Source: Bacillota bacterium
GTDB taxonomy: Bacteria > Bacillota > Clostridia > Lachnospirales > Lachnospiraceae
Direction of reading: 5' to 3'
Assembly (NCBI GenBank): GCA_023412855.1
Contig: JAEZRJ010000043.1
Coordinates: 1-51,649 of the forward strand
DNA: 51,649 bases
The position numbers and the translations under genes are program-made. The notes beneath the pieces were generated by a model. It ran no database searches, was not told the origin of the DNA, and saw nothing but the letters and a program-made list of their open reading frames with translations. This document shows, piece by piece, positions 43,122 to 51,649 of this stretch (its first letter is position 1; every line of letters starts with the position of its first letter).

Positions 43122-44597
43122 ATGAACAACAAACAATTCCTATCCCAAATAGAAACCACCATTCAAAACGGCCCCTACTCCCCCACATGGTCCTCCCTGT
43201 CGAAATACGAAATCCCCCAATGGTTCAAAGACGCTAAATTCGGCATCTTCATCCACTGGGGCCTCTATAGCGTTCCCGCCTTCAACAACGAATGGTATTC
43301 CCGCAACATGTACATACAAGGAACCCCCGAATACCAGCATCACATCGACACCTATGGCCCTCACAAGGATTTCGGCTACAAGGATTTTATTCCCATGTTC
43401 ACCGCTGAGAAATTCAGTGCGAAGGAATGGATAACTGCTTTCAAGGAAGCCGGAGCGAAATATATCGTTCCCGTTGCGGAGCACCATGATGGATTTCAAA
43501 TGTATCCTTCGGAGCTTTCACATTTTAATGCAGTGGAAATGGGGCCTAAGAAAGACATCATAGGAAGTCTGAAGGAGGAGGCGGAAAAACAGGGGATTGT
43601 ATTCGCGGCGTCCTCTCATAGAGCGGAACATCAGTGGTTTATGGGAAACGGTAAGGATTTCGAAAGTGATATAAAGGAGCCGCTGGAAAGGGGGGATTTT
43701 TACTGGCCCTCGGTACAGCAGCAGCCGGATCAGCAGGATATTTTGTCAGAACCTTATCCGGATGAGGAGTATTTGGAGGACTGGCTGCTTCGAACGTGCG
43801 AGCTGATCGATAAATATCATCCCAGACTGCTTTATTTCGACTGGTGGATACAGCATGGGGCATATAAGGAGCAGGTCAGGAAGATGGCTGCTTACTATTA
43901 TAATAGGGGAGTGGAATATGGTTTTCCTGTAGGGATTTGTTATAAGCAGGAGTCACTTGCTTTCGGAAGCGGTATTGTGGATGTGGAGAGAGGGAAGTTT
44001 TCTGAGGCGAAGCCTTACCCTTGGCAGACAGATACCGCTATTGCCCGTAATGCCTGGTGCTATACCGAGACTCTCGACTATAAGAGCGGGAGGGAGATTA
44101 TATGTTATCTGTGTGACGTGGTCAGTAAGAACGGCAGTTTGCTGTTAAATGTAGGACCGAAAGCGGATGGTACGATTGACCGGAAGGATGAGGATATATT
44201 GAAAGAGATTGGACAGTGGCTTTCTGTAAATGGAGAAGCTGTCTATGAAAGCAGGTGCTGGCGTTTTGCACAGGAAGGGCCTACTGCGGAAAGTGAGGGA
44301 CAGTTCAGCGATGGGCAGGAAACGGTTTATACTTCGCAGGATTTCCGGTTTACGGCGGCCCACGGGAATATTTATGCTATTTGCATGAGCTATCCGACAG
44401 ATGGCAGGGTGACCATTCGTTCCTTTTATAAGGAGAAAGATTTGAATAAGCCGGTTTTTCAAGGGATTCTTAGACGGGTATCGGTCTTGGGAAGTGAAGA
44501 AGAAATATCCTTTGTGAGAGATGAGGTGGGACTTCATTTTCAGACGAAGACGGTGAAAAGCGATTATCCGGTAGTTATTAAAATAGAAGTAGAATAA
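43122..44597 (+). CDS. GH29 alpha-L-fucosidase
   Basis: 491 residues, cytoplasmic. The GH29 barrel motif FGIFIHWGLYSVPAFNNEWY is at residues 40-59, VAEHHDGFQMYPS follows, and the nucleophile is Asp240 in RLLYFDWWIQHG. LLLNVGPKADGTI closes the catalytic domain; a small beta domain ends the protein. It should remove fucose from imported oligosaccharides. The 950 bp before it are filled with repeat structures and show no strong promoter of the usual form. Confidence 0.92.
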   Translation: MNNKQFLSQIETTIQNGPYSPTWSSLSKYEIPQWFKDAKFGIFIHWGLYSVPAFNNEWYSRNMYIQGTPEYQHHIDTYGPHKDFGYKDFIPMFTAEKFSAKEWITAFKEAGAKYIVPVAEHHDGFQMYPSELSHFNAVEMGPKKDIIGSLKEEAEKQGIVFAASSHRAEHQWFMGNGKDFESDIKEPLERGDFYWPSVQQQPDQQDILSEPYPDEEYLEDWLLRTCELIDKYHPRLLYFDWWIQHGAYKEQVRKMAAYYYNRGVEYGFPVGICYKQESLAFGSGIVDVERGKFSEAKPYPWQTDTAIARNAWCYTETLDYKSGREIICYLCDVVSKNGSLLLNVGPKADGTIDRKDEDILKEIGQWLSVNGEAVYESRCWRFAQEGPTAESEGQFSDGQETVYTSQDFRFTAAHGNIYAICMSYPTDGRVTIRSFYKEKDLNKPVFQGILRRVSVLGSEEEISFVRDEVGLHFQTKTVKSDYPVVIKIEVE

Positions 44598-44629
44598 TTT
44601 ATAAATTAGGAAGGAGCTGAGGTATAAAG

Positions 44630-46816
44630 ATGAAGATAAGCATAGAGAATAAGGAAAAGGCGGAGCTTTTGTTAAAGCAGCTTACGCTGGATGAGAAAAT
44701 AGGAATGATTCATGGAGACGGACTGTTTCGGACGAAAGGAGTAGAGCGGCTGGGGATACCGCCGCTTTATATGTCCGATGGGCCTATGGGAGTTAGGGCG
44801 GAGTGGAAAAATGATGCGTGGATTCCGATAGGACATTCTCAGGATGCCTGTTCTTATTTGCCCAGTAACTCCGCAATCGCGGCTACTTGGAACAAGGAGC
44901 TGGCATATGAGTGCGGCAGCGTGTTAGGGGAAGAGGCCAGAGGCAGAGGGAAGGATATTATTTTGGCTCCCGGTATCAACATTAAGAGAAGTCCGTTAAA
45001 CGGCAGAAATTTTGAATATATGAGCGAGGACCCTTATCTGACCGCAAAACAGTGTGTGGAAGTGATCAAGGGAATTCAGGAGCATGACGTGGCGGCATGT
45101 GTGAAGCATTTTGCTATGAATAGTCAGGAAACCGAGCGGTTATGGGTGGATGTAGAGGTAGAGGAGAGAGCACTTCGCGAAATTTATCTCCCGGCTTTCC
45201 GGGCGGCGGTGGACGAGGGTAATTCCTATTCCCTGATGGGAGCCTACAATTTGATACGAGGGCAGCACTGTTGCGAAAGCAAGCTGCTTTTGAATGAAAT
45301 ATTGAGGAAAGAATGGGGCTACGAAGGATTGGTGGTTTCTGACTGGGGCGCGGTGCATAGGACGAAGGAGGCAGCGGAAAGCGGTCTGGATGTTGAGATG
45401 TCCGTAACAAGCAATTTTGATGAATATTTTATGGCGCAGCCCTTGAAGAAGGCCGTAGAGGAGGGAGAGATAAGCGAAGCGCTCGTGGATGAGAAGATCC
45501 GCCATGTCCTTTGGCTGATGCTTGAGCTCCATATGTTTGATGTGGATAAAAAGGAAGGAAAGACGGTAAAATGTGAAAGAAAGCGAGGCTGCTATAATAC
45601 TCCCGGGCATAGGGAAAAAGCGTTAGAGGCAGCGCGGGAATCTATTATTCTATTAAAAAATGAGGATAATATGCTTCCTCTTAAAAAAGAAAAAATCGAC
45701 AGGCTGCTCCTTATTGGAGCGAATGCAGACCGAATTCACTCAAACGGCGGGGGAAGCGCAGAGATAAAAGCGCTTTATGAGATCACACCCTATATGGGAC
45801 TGTCGAACAAGCTGGGCGGAAACTGCGAAATCAAATATATAGAAGGATATTTTGAGGAAAAGAAAATACAAAGCGAGGAAAACTGGCAGGAGAGCAGCCT
45901 TGAGGCGGATGGCGGAAGAAAACGTACTGAGGGGATAGAAAGCGAAGCCGTTTTGAAGAAAAGAAAAGAGCTGATTGAGGAAGCCGTGAAATACGCAGGA
46001 GAATACGAGCACGTTATTTTCGTGGGAGGGCTGAATCACGAATATGACGTGGAGGGACAAGACAGAAGCGATATGAAGCTTCCTTACGGGCAGGATGAGG
46101 TGATGGAGGCAGTTCTTGAGGCGAATCCGAATACGGTTATAGTGATGATTGCAGGCTCCCCGATAGAAATGAGCAGGTGGGAGAAAAAGGCGAAATCTAT
46201 CGTACTTGGCTTTTATGCGGGAATGGAGGGCGGCAGTGCCTTGGCAGAAGTACTGTTGGGGGAAGTTAACCCTTCGGGCAAGCTGCCGGAAAGTTTTCCT
46301 TTTACCCATGAGGATTGCAGTGCCCATAAGATAGGAGATTTTGCGAAGAAAGACTTACTTTATTATAAAGAAGGAATCTACGTGGGATATCGTTATTATG
46401 AGAAGAACATGATACCTGTGCAGTATTGTTTCGGCCACGGTCTTTCCTATACGGAATTCAGTTATGGCAACATGAAAGCCTGGAAGAAGACTGACGGGCC
46501 GGACTGGCGGGTAGAGGTAAGCTGTGATGTTAAAAATACCGGAGAAAGAAAAGGAAAGGAAATTGTACAGCTTTATATTAAGGATAAAAGGAATCAGGCG
46601 GATAAGCCGGTAAAAGAGCTTAAGGGTTATGAGAAAATAGAACTGGAAGCAGGTGAAACGGGCAAAGTGAGCTTTTGCCTGAGAGAGGAAGATTTTTCCT
46701 ATTACGATGAGACGGCGAAGAAATTCAAGGCGATTTCCGGAAACTATGAGCTGATTCTCGCGGCTTCACTTAAGGACGAGCGTTTGAAGCAGGAGATAGA
46801 GCTTTCATTTTCATAA
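44630..46816 (+). CDS. GH3 beta-glucosidase
   Basis: 728 residues, cytoplasmic. Domain order is the GH3 barrel, the alpha/beta sandwich and the C-terminal FnIII-like domain. The barrel has VKHFAMNSQETER and the nucleophile Asp238 in GYEGLVVSDWGAVHRT. The sandwich carries a GGLNHEYDVEGQDRSDMKLP loop with the likely acid Glu. It trims beta-glucose, for xyloglucan the backbone after side-chain removal. GGAGC lies before the start, 32 bp after the GH29 gene. Confidence 0.92.
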   Translation: MKISIENKEKAELLLKQLTLDEKIGMIHGDGLFRTKGVERLGIPPLYMSDGPMGVRAEWKNDAWIPIGHSQDACSYLPSNSAIAATWNKELAYECGSVLGEEARGRGKDIILAPGINIKRSPLNGRNFEYMSEDPYLTAKQCVEVIKGIQEHDVAACVKHFAMNSQETERLWVDVEVEERALREIYLPAFRAAVDEGNSYSLMGAYNLIRGQHCCESKLLLNEILRKEWGYEGLVVSDWGAVHRTKEAAESGLDVEMSVTSNFDEYFMAQPLKKAVEEGEISEALVDEKIRHVLWLMLELHMFDVDKKEGKTVKCERKRGCYNTPGHREKALEAARESIILLKNEDNMLPLKKEKIDRLLLIGANADRIHSNGGGSAEIKALYEITPYMGLSNKLGGNCEIKYIEGYFEEKKIQSEENWQESSLEADGGRKRTEGIESEAVLKKRKELIEEAVKYAGEYEHVIFVGGLNHEYDVEGQDRSDMKLPYGQDEVMEAVLEANPNTVIVMIAGSPIEMSRWEKKAKSIVLGFYAGMEGGSALAEVLLGEVNPSGKLPESFPFTHEDCSAHKIGDFAKKDLLYYKEGIYVGYRYYEKNMIPVQYCFGHGLSYTEFSYGNMKAWKKTDGPDWRVEVSCDVKNTGERKGKEIVQLYIKDKRNQADKPVKELKGYEKIELEAGETGKVSFCLREEDFSYYDETAKKFKAISGNYELILAASLKDERLKQEIELSFS

Positions 46817-47013
46817 AACAGCAAAACAGAAAAAATTTGTGAAATTTATTCTCTTTTATGTGCTCATTTTAATGAGAAAATTTAAAAAAATGAGGATTTA
46901 CAAAAACAAGATTAAAATCTAACAAAGATGGTGGCCTCTATTTCAGCAAAAATTAATAAAATTTAACAAAGTTAAGAAAATGTTAAGAGATTGCAGCAGG
47001 GCATCCTGAATAA

Positions 47014-47042
47014 TTGACAAAGCAAAAAGCGCGTAATAGAAT
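47014..47042 (+). promoter_or_regulatory. Promoter of the ATP synthase operon (upstream)
   Basis: TTGACA (47014-47019), a 17-bp spacer and TAGAAT (47037-47042). The rest of the 46817-47192 gap is very A/T-rich with no gene. Confidence 0.75.
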
Positions 47043-47117
47043 GACATCAATTACACAAAAAAAGACAGTAAATGACATTTAATTTCGTACAAATAGTAGC
47101 GGTTATCTACCCTGTTG

Positions 47118-47126
47118 TGTTATAAT
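47118..47126 (+). promoter_or_regulatory. Second, extended -10 promoter of the ATP synthase operon
   Basis: TGTTATAAT, 67 bp before atpB, without a good -35. Confidence 0.5.
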
Positions 47127-47192
47127 GGATGAAAATACGGTAACCGTATATCGAGGGGGAAGAATGTACGGAGAAGAAAGGATGTGAGGAGC

Positions 47193-47882
47193 ATGGATGC
47201 TTTCGTTGAGTCCTTACTGGAAGAACTGAATTGTGAGGTCGTATTTACGATTCCTCTTTTCGGTGGAATTCCCGTTATGGAGTCAGTGGTGGTCACTTGG
47301 ATAATCATGGCAGTTTTGACGCTGACTTCGATTATACTTGTGCGGAACCTGAAGGTGGAAAATGTAGGACGAAAGCAATTGATGTTGGAGACGGCCATCG
47401 GAGGTTTGTATGATTTTTTTGAGGGGTGTGTTGGACACCATGGGAGAAAGTACATTCCGTATCTAATCACGGCAGCGCTGTATATCGGTATGGCAAACTT
47501 AATGGGATTGTTTGGTTTTAAACCTCCAACAAAGGATTTGAATGTAACAATCGCACTGGCTCTCATAAGCATTATGCTGATTGAGATATCGGGTCTGAGA
47601 CAAAAAGGATTTAAAGGTTTTTTAAAAAGCTTTGCTCAGCCTATCGCGATAATGCTTCCTATCAACATTTTGGAAATATTTATCCGGCCATTGTCCCTTT
47701 GCATGCGACTTTTCGGTAACGTGCTGGGAGCTTTCGTAGTAATGGAACTGATCAAATTGCTCGTACCTGCTGTTGTGCCAGTTGCTTTCAGTTTGTACTT
47801 CGATATTTTCGACGGTTTGATTCAGGCGTATGTTTTCGTATTTCTGACTTCTTTGTTTGTCGGAGAAGCTTTAGAAGATTAA
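47193..47882 (+). CDS. atpB: ATP synthase F0 subunit a
   Basis: 229 residues with five to six helices. The essential Arg is in PLSLCMRLFGNVLGAFVVME, and the C-terminal helix contains DGLIQAYVFVFLTSLFVGE, both hallmarks of the a subunit that forms the proton half-channels. The ATG at 47193 is used, with AAAGGA upstream; a GTG at 47184 is also in frame. It is the first gene of the operon, and no atpI precedes it. Confidence 0.93.
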   Translation: MDAFVESLLEELNCEVVFTIPLFGGIPVMESVVVTWIIMAVLTLTSIILVRNLKVENVGRKQLMLETAIGGLYDFFEGCVGHHGRKYIPYLITAALYIGMANLMGLFGFKPPTKDLNVTIALALISIMLIEISGLRQKGFKGFLKSFAQPIAIMLPINILEIFIRPLSLCMRLFGNVLGAFVVMELIKLLVPAVVPVAFSLYFDIFDGLIQAYVFVFLTSLFVGEALED

Positions 47883-47921
47883 TAAAAAAATAAAATTTTG
47901 GAGAGAAAAGGAGTATTTATT

Positions 47922-48152
47922 ATGGATTCAACATTATTAGTTGCTATTGGAGCAGCAATTGCAGTTCTTACAGGTATTGGTGCAGGTCTTGGTATCAGTC
48001 TTGCAACCGGAAAAGCAGCAGATGCTATCGCAAGACAGCCTGAGGCAGACGGCAAGATTAGGACTACTTTGCTTATCGGTTGTGCACTTGCGGAAGCAAC
48101 AGCTATTTACGGTTTCGTTATCGCCTTGCTGATTGTTTTGTTATTGAAATAA
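47922..48152 (+). CDS. atpE: ATP synthase F0 subunit c
   Basis: 76 residues, two helices joined by the polar loop ARQPEADGK. The ion-carrying Glu is in LAEATAIYGFVIALL. The helix-1 segment GAGLGISLATGKA lacks the Gln of Na+-type rings and the residue after the Glu is Ala instead of Ser, which argues for proton coupling. Start at 47922 behind AAGGAG; the frame is open further up but without a site. Confidence 0.95.
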   Translation: MDSTLLVAIGAAIAVLTGIGAGLGISLATGKAADAIARQPEADGKIRTTLLIGCALAEATAIYGFVIALLIVLLLK

Positions 48153-48160
48153 GTTTACTG

Positions 48161-48213
48161 TCTGGAGCGTTTCCAGATGAGTGTTTTTTTACTCAGGTGA
48201 GTGTTCTTTACTC
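48161..48213 (+). other. Three small hairpins between atpE and atpF
   Basis: TCTGGA/TCCAGA (48161-48176), GAGT/ACTC around a T7 loop (48179-48194) and GAGTG/TACTC-like (48199-48213). They resemble the 19-bp repeats at 29084. They may protect the atpBE part of the mRNA so that more c subunit is made. Confidence 0.6.
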
Positions 48214-48240
48214 ATTAATATGAGAAAGGCGGAAGGCAAT

Positions 48241-48690
48241 ATGCTGAATATAAGCTTCTGGAATATTGTATTTACCATTATAAATGTGCTTGTATTATAC
48301 TGGCTTATGAAAAAGTTTCTGGTAAAACCCGTAATGGGAATTATCGAAAAACGTGAACAGTTGATCCAAGGACAATTAAGCGATGCGAAAAAAAATCAAG
48401 AGCATGCTTTAGAATTAAAAGAACAGTACGAAACGAAGATGGAAACAGCGGAAAAAGAAGCTGAAGAAATCGTGTTGCAGGCAAAGGAGCAGGCTCTGAG
48501 TGAAAAGGTTCTGATCATGGAAGAAGCCAAGACAGAATCCGACAGGCTCATGGAAAGAGCGAAGAAGGAAATCGTAGGCGAGCAGGAGAGAGCAAGACGG
48601 GAAGCAGAAAGCCAGATTGCCGGACTTGCTTTGATGGCAGCCAGAAAAATATTAAAGTCGGGTGAGATAAATGACGCAAACAGCCAATAA
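48241..48690 (+). CDS. atpF: ATP synthase F0 subunit b
   Basis: 149 residues. One N-terminal helix (MLNISFWNIVFTIINVLVLY) followed by a long charged coiled coil of about 115 residues, the peripheral stalk. I start at 48241 because it begins the family domain; an ATG at 48220 is in frame. The last 20 bp overlap atpH. Confidence 0.93.
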   Translation: MLNISFWNIVFTIINVLVLYWLMKKFLVKPVMGIIEKREQLIQGQLSDAKKNQEHALELKEQYETKMETAEKEAEEIVLQAKEQALSEKVLIMEEAKTESDRLMERAKKEIVGEQERARREAESQIAGLALMAARKILKSGEINDANSQ

Positions 48691-49174
48691 TTATGGAAAA
48701 GCGTTGTACGAGCTTTCCATACCGAAAGAAGAGGTAGAGCAAACGGCGAAATTATTTGAAGAAGAGCCGAAGTTGCTCAATATCCTGCAGAACCCTACCG
48801 TTTTACGGAAAACGAAATATGCGGTAATCGATCGGATTTTTGATGGGAAAATGTCCGCGTTTTTAAAGCTTTTATGTAAATATGGACGGATTGGTCAACT
48901 TACGGACGCATTTATTGCCTATCGCGAGTATTATGAGAAGCAGCATGGAATCTTGCATGGACAAGTGTATTATGTAAATCCTCTCGAGAAAACGGAGAAA
49001 GAACGGATAGTACAATTTCTGAAAGAGAAGTTTTCGTGTGAAGAAGTACTGTTAGAGGAAGAGAAAGACGAATCTCTTCTTGGCGGCTATCTGTTGAAAG
49101 CAGGCGGGATAGAATTTGACTTTAGTTATGAAGGCCGTCTGCATCAATTGGAGAAAAAATTAATTGGGAGGTGA
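48671..49174 (+). CDS. atpH: ATP synthase F1 subunit delta
   Basis: 167 residues. NNYGKALYELSI opens the N-terminal helical domain that contacts alpha. The C-terminal ESLLGGYLLKAGGIEFDFSY is the usual ending that joins subunit b. Translationally coupled to atpF and atpA by overlap or close spacing. Confidence 0.92.
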   Translation: MTQTANNYGKALYELSIPKEEVEQTAKLFEEEPKLLNILQNPTVLRKTKYAVIDRIFDGKMSAFLKLLCKYGRIGQLTDAFIAYREYYEKQHGILHGQVYYVNPLEKTEKERIVQFLKEKFSCEEVLLEEEKDESLLGGYLLKAGGIEFDFSYEGRLHQLEKKLIGR

Positions 49175-49179
49175 ACGCT

Positions 49180-50682
49180 GTGAGTGCAATCAGTGCAGCA
49201 GACATTATTTCCATCTTAAAAACAGAAGTAGAAAATTATAACTGGGATGCCGGAGAGCAGGAAGTTGGTTCTGTTATTTGGGTAGGAGATGGAATTGCTA
49301 CGATATATGGCATCGACCATGCCATGTATGGTGAGATTGTAGTATTTGATAACGGTGTCAAAGGCATGGTACAGGACATTCGAAGAAATGAAATCGGATG
49401 TATTCTCTTTGGCAGCGATACTGGAATAAAAGAAGGTACCAAAGTAACGAGAACGAAGAAAAAAGCAGGTATCCCTGTGGGGGAAGGCTATATCGGAAGA
49501 ATCATCAATGCGTTGGGTGAACCGGTGGATGGAAAGGGAGAGATTCCCGCCAAGGATTACAGACCGATAGAAGAAGAGGCCCCGGGGATTATTCAGCGTA
49601 GATCCGTAAATACTCCTTTGGAGACGGGAATCTTATCCATTGACTCCATGTTCCCCATCGGACGCGGACAAAGAGAGTTGATCATCGGAGACAGGCAGAC
49701 AGGAAAGACTTCCATCGCGGTGGATACGATTATCAACCAAAAAGGAAAAGGCGTTATCTGTATTTACGTGGCAATCGGACAAAAGGCCTCCAGCGTGGCA
49801 AAATTGGTTTCCACTCTGGAACATCACGGCGCTTTGGATTATACGATCGTGCTCGTGTCTACAGCCAGTGAACCGGCTTCGCTGCAATACATCTCACCTT
49901 ATGCGGGAACGGCGCTGGGCGAGTATTTTATGTATCAGGGAAAAGACGTACTCATGGTTTACGACGATTTATCCAAGCATGCGGTGGCATATCGTGCACT
50001 GTCCCTTTTGCTGGAGCGTCCGCCCGGACGTGAGGCATACCCGGGTGACGTATTCTATCTTCACTCCAGATTATTGGAGCGTTCCAGCCGTTTGAACGAT
50101 GAATTGGGAGGCGGTTCCATCACTGCTCTTCCTATCGTAGAGACACAGGCAGGCGACGTATCCTCCTATATTCCTACGAACGTTATTTCCATTACCGACG
50201 GACAGATCTTTTTGGAAAGCGACTTGTTCTTTGCCGGTATGAGACCGGCGGTCAACGTAGGCTTGTCCGTATCCCGTGTAGGTGGTGCGGCACAGACGAA
50301 GGCTATGAAAAAGGCTTCAGGAAGTATCCGTATCGATTTGGCACAGTATAGGGAAATGGAGATATTTACCCAGTTCAGCTCCGATTTGGACGATAACACG
50401 AAGCAGCAGCTTCAGCATGGTAAAGTGCTGATGGAGCTGTTGAAGCAGCCTTTGGCACATCCGCTCTCCCTGCATGAGCAGGTAATGACGCTTTGCCTGG
50501 CGAACAACCGTGTTTTCGATTCGGTGGAGGTGAAGAAGGTAAAGGAATACCAGAAGGGAATACTGGAATTCATAGATAGAAAGTATCCTAAGATCGGATT
50601 CGAAATCGAAGAGAAAAAGGCTTTGACAGATGAGTTGGTAGAGCAGATTATCGAGGCAGCCAAGGAATATAAGAGCAGGTGA
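49180..50682 (+). CDS. atpA: ATP synthase F1 subunit alpha
   Basis: 500 residues. N-terminal beta barrel (VGSVIWVGDGIATIYGIDHA), nucleotide-binding domain with P-loop GDRQTGKTS, and the PAVNVGLSVSRVGGAAQTKA region with the alpha Arg finger, then the helical C-terminus. I take the GTG at 49180, eight bases after GGGAGG; the GTG at 49171 overlaps that site. Confidence 0.97.
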   Translation: MSAISAADIISILKTEVENYNWDAGEQEVGSVIWVGDGIATIYGIDHAMYGEIVVFDNGVKGMVQDIRRNEIGCILFGSDTGIKEGTKVTRTKKKAGIPVGEGYIGRIINALGEPVDGKGEIPAKDYRPIEEEAPGIIQRRSVNTPLETGILSIDSMFPIGRGQRELIIGDRQTGKTSIAVDTIINQKGKGVICIYVAIGQKASSVAKLVSTLEHHGALDYTIVLVSTASEPASLQYISPYAGTALGEYFMYQGKDVLMVYDDLSKHAVAYRALSLLLERPPGREAYPGDVFYLHSRLLERSSRLNDELGGGSITALPIVETQAGDVSSYIPTNVISITDGQIFLESDLFFAGMRPAVNVGLSVSRVGGAAQTKAMKKASGSIRIDLAQYREMEIFTQFSSDLDDNTKQQLQHGKVLMELLKQPLAHPLSLHEQVMTLCLANNRVFDSVEVKKVKEYQKGILEFIDRKYPKIGFEIEEKKALTDELVEQIIEAAKEYKSR

Positions 50683-50688
50683 TAGCGT

Positions 50689-51582
50689 ATGGCAAGTATA
50701 AAAGAAATCCAAGTCAGGAAGAAGAGTATACAAGACACGATGAAGATTACCAATGCTATGTATATGATTTCTTCCTCGAAGCTTAAAAAAGCCAAAAAGA
50801 GTCTGGAAGCGACGGAGCCGTATTTCTACACGCTGCAAAATACTATGAGCCAGATACTCCGTCACATTCCGGATATGAAGAACATTTACTTCGATCAGCA
50901 TGAGGAGAAGGAACCGGAAGAAAAAAGGATCGGATATATCGTAGTAACCGCCGATAAAGGTTTGGTAGGAGCTTACAACCATAATATCTTAAAAAAGGCG
51001 GAAGAACAGCTGCAAAGCTGTGCGAACCCGGTATTGTTCGTCTTGGGAGAAGTAGGGCGTCAGTATTTTAAACGTAAGAAAATCGATATCGAAGAGGAAT
51101 TCCAGTACACTGTTCAGAACCCCACTCTCGGAAGGGCAAGAAAAATTGCCGAAACTGTGCTGGAGATGTACAGAGAGGGCAGACTGGACGAGGTCTACAT
51201 CATCTATACGAAGATGGCGAGCTTCATGCAGGCGGAAGCTGAGACGGTGAAGCTGCTCCCTTTAAAGAAATCGGATTTCTATATAAATCCTCTGGTTGAT
51301 ATGCACATGGAGGAATTGGCGATGAAACCGGACGCTTGTACAGTGGTGAACCATATCGCAGCGGATTATTTTGTGGGCTTTGTTTACGGAGCGCTGGTAG
51401 AGTCTTTCTGCAGCGAGCAGAATTCCCGAATGATGGCGATGGAAGCTGCCGTGGACAATGCGGAGGAAATGTTATGGGATCTCGATATCATGTATAATAG
51501 AGCAAGGCAGGCGGTGATTACACAGCAGATCACTGAGGTAATCAGCGGTGCGAAAGCCCAGAAGAAAAAGAAGTTAAGTTAG
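50689..51582 (+). CDS. atpG: ATP synthase F1 subunit gamma
   Basis: 297 residues. The N-terminal helix ASIKEIQVRKKSIQDTMKIT and the C-terminal helix (RMMAMEAAVDNAEEM then RARQAVITQQITEVISGA) form the rotor coiled coil. GYIVVTADKGLVGAYNHNIL is the central Rossmann-like part. Six bases after atpA. Confidence 0.96.
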   Translation: MASIKEIQVRKKSIQDTMKITNAMYMISSSKLKKAKKSLEATEPYFYTLQNTMSQILRHIPDMKNIYFDQHEEKEPEEKRIGYIVVTADKGLVGAYNHNILKKAEEQLQSCANPVLFVLGEVGRQYFKRKKIDIEEEFQYTVQNPTLGRARKIAETVLEMYREGRLDEVYIIYTKMASFMQAEAETVKLLPLKKSDFYINPLVDMHMEELAMKPDACTVVNHIAADYFVGFVYGALVESFCSEQNSRMMAMEAAVDNAEEMLWDLDIMYNRARQAVITQQITEVISGAKAQKKKKLS

Positions 51583-51594
51583 GAGTCGGAGCAT

Positions 51595-51649
51595 ATGAAA
51601 CAAGGAAAAATAGTTCAGGTAATGGGCCCCGTTGTGGATGTGGAATTTG
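51595..51649 (+). CDS. atpD: ATP synthase F1 subunit beta, 5' end (runs off the window)
   Basis: 18 codons are visible, MKQGKIVQVMGPVVDVEF, the conserved beginning of the beta subunit. AGGAG lies upstream of the ATG at 51595. Confidence 0.93.
   Translation, partial: MKQGKIVQVMGPVVDVEF

Overview
The window looks like chromosomal DNA of a low-GC Gram-positive gut anaerobe of the Clostridia, most likely a Lachnospiraceae species. The basis is the AGGAGG-type ribosome binding sites, the lipoprotein solute-binding proteins with CUT1 permeases but no ATPase gene alongside, the YesM/YesN-type two-component pair, the pullulanase and glycoside hydrolase gene sets, and the atpBEFHAGD order of the F-type ATP synthase. 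The species call is an inference.

Layout. (1) 1-2850 is decayed mobile or accessory DNA: the start of an IS transposase, a mobilization-type gene cut by that IS, and an AT-rich minus-strand cassette (a broken phospholipase-D-like nuclease gene, a helical protein of unknown function, and a frameshifted gene with weak ADP-ribosyltransferase-like features). Two nearly identical 20-bp repeats bracket the cassette. (2) 2900-13831 is a starch/maltodextrin locus. Two overlapping LacI-type repressors read leftward from a clear promoter, and a rightward operon encodes a cytoplasmic GH13 enzyme, a DUF1189 membrane protein, a MalE/F/G-type importer and an exported, C-terminally membrane-anchored pullulanase. 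(3) 13941-16402 is a compact minus-strand operon (YczE-like membrane protein, PP-loop ATPase, Nudix hydrolase, HAD phosphatase) that I cannot assign to a known pathway. (4) 16745-26433 is a mixed set: transglutaminase-like protein, AraC, MerR, SDR oxidoreductase, TetR with a CPBP protease, AraC, DUF3795 protein and a methyl-accepting chemotaxis protein. (5) 26703-46816 is a second glycan locus: GH31 alpha-xylosidase, sensor kinase, two permeases, solute-binding lipoprotein, YesL-like protein, response regulator, a second binding protein, GH42 beta-galactosidase, GH29 alpha-fucosidase and GH3 beta-glucosidase. These activities together match the side chains and backbone of fucosylated xyloglucan oligosaccharides, so I infer import and intracellular breakdown of such oligosaccharides. 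(6) 47193 to the end is the ATP synthase operon, cut inside atpD.

Both transport systems lack an ATPase subunit in the window, so a shared MsmK-type ATPase elsewhere is likely. The most unusual structure lies between genes: two large palindromic elements and a 41-bp tandem repeat with 120-bp higher-order periodicity fill the 950 bp between the GH42 and GH29 genes; a third long palindrome abuts one copy of a dispersed ~111-bp repeat near 5.2 kb, whose second copy is near 36.6 kb; a ~52-bp repeat occurs near 22.5 and 31.3 kb; and small repeated hairpins occur at 29.1 kb and between atpE and atpF. No tRNA, rRNA or CRISPR array was seen.
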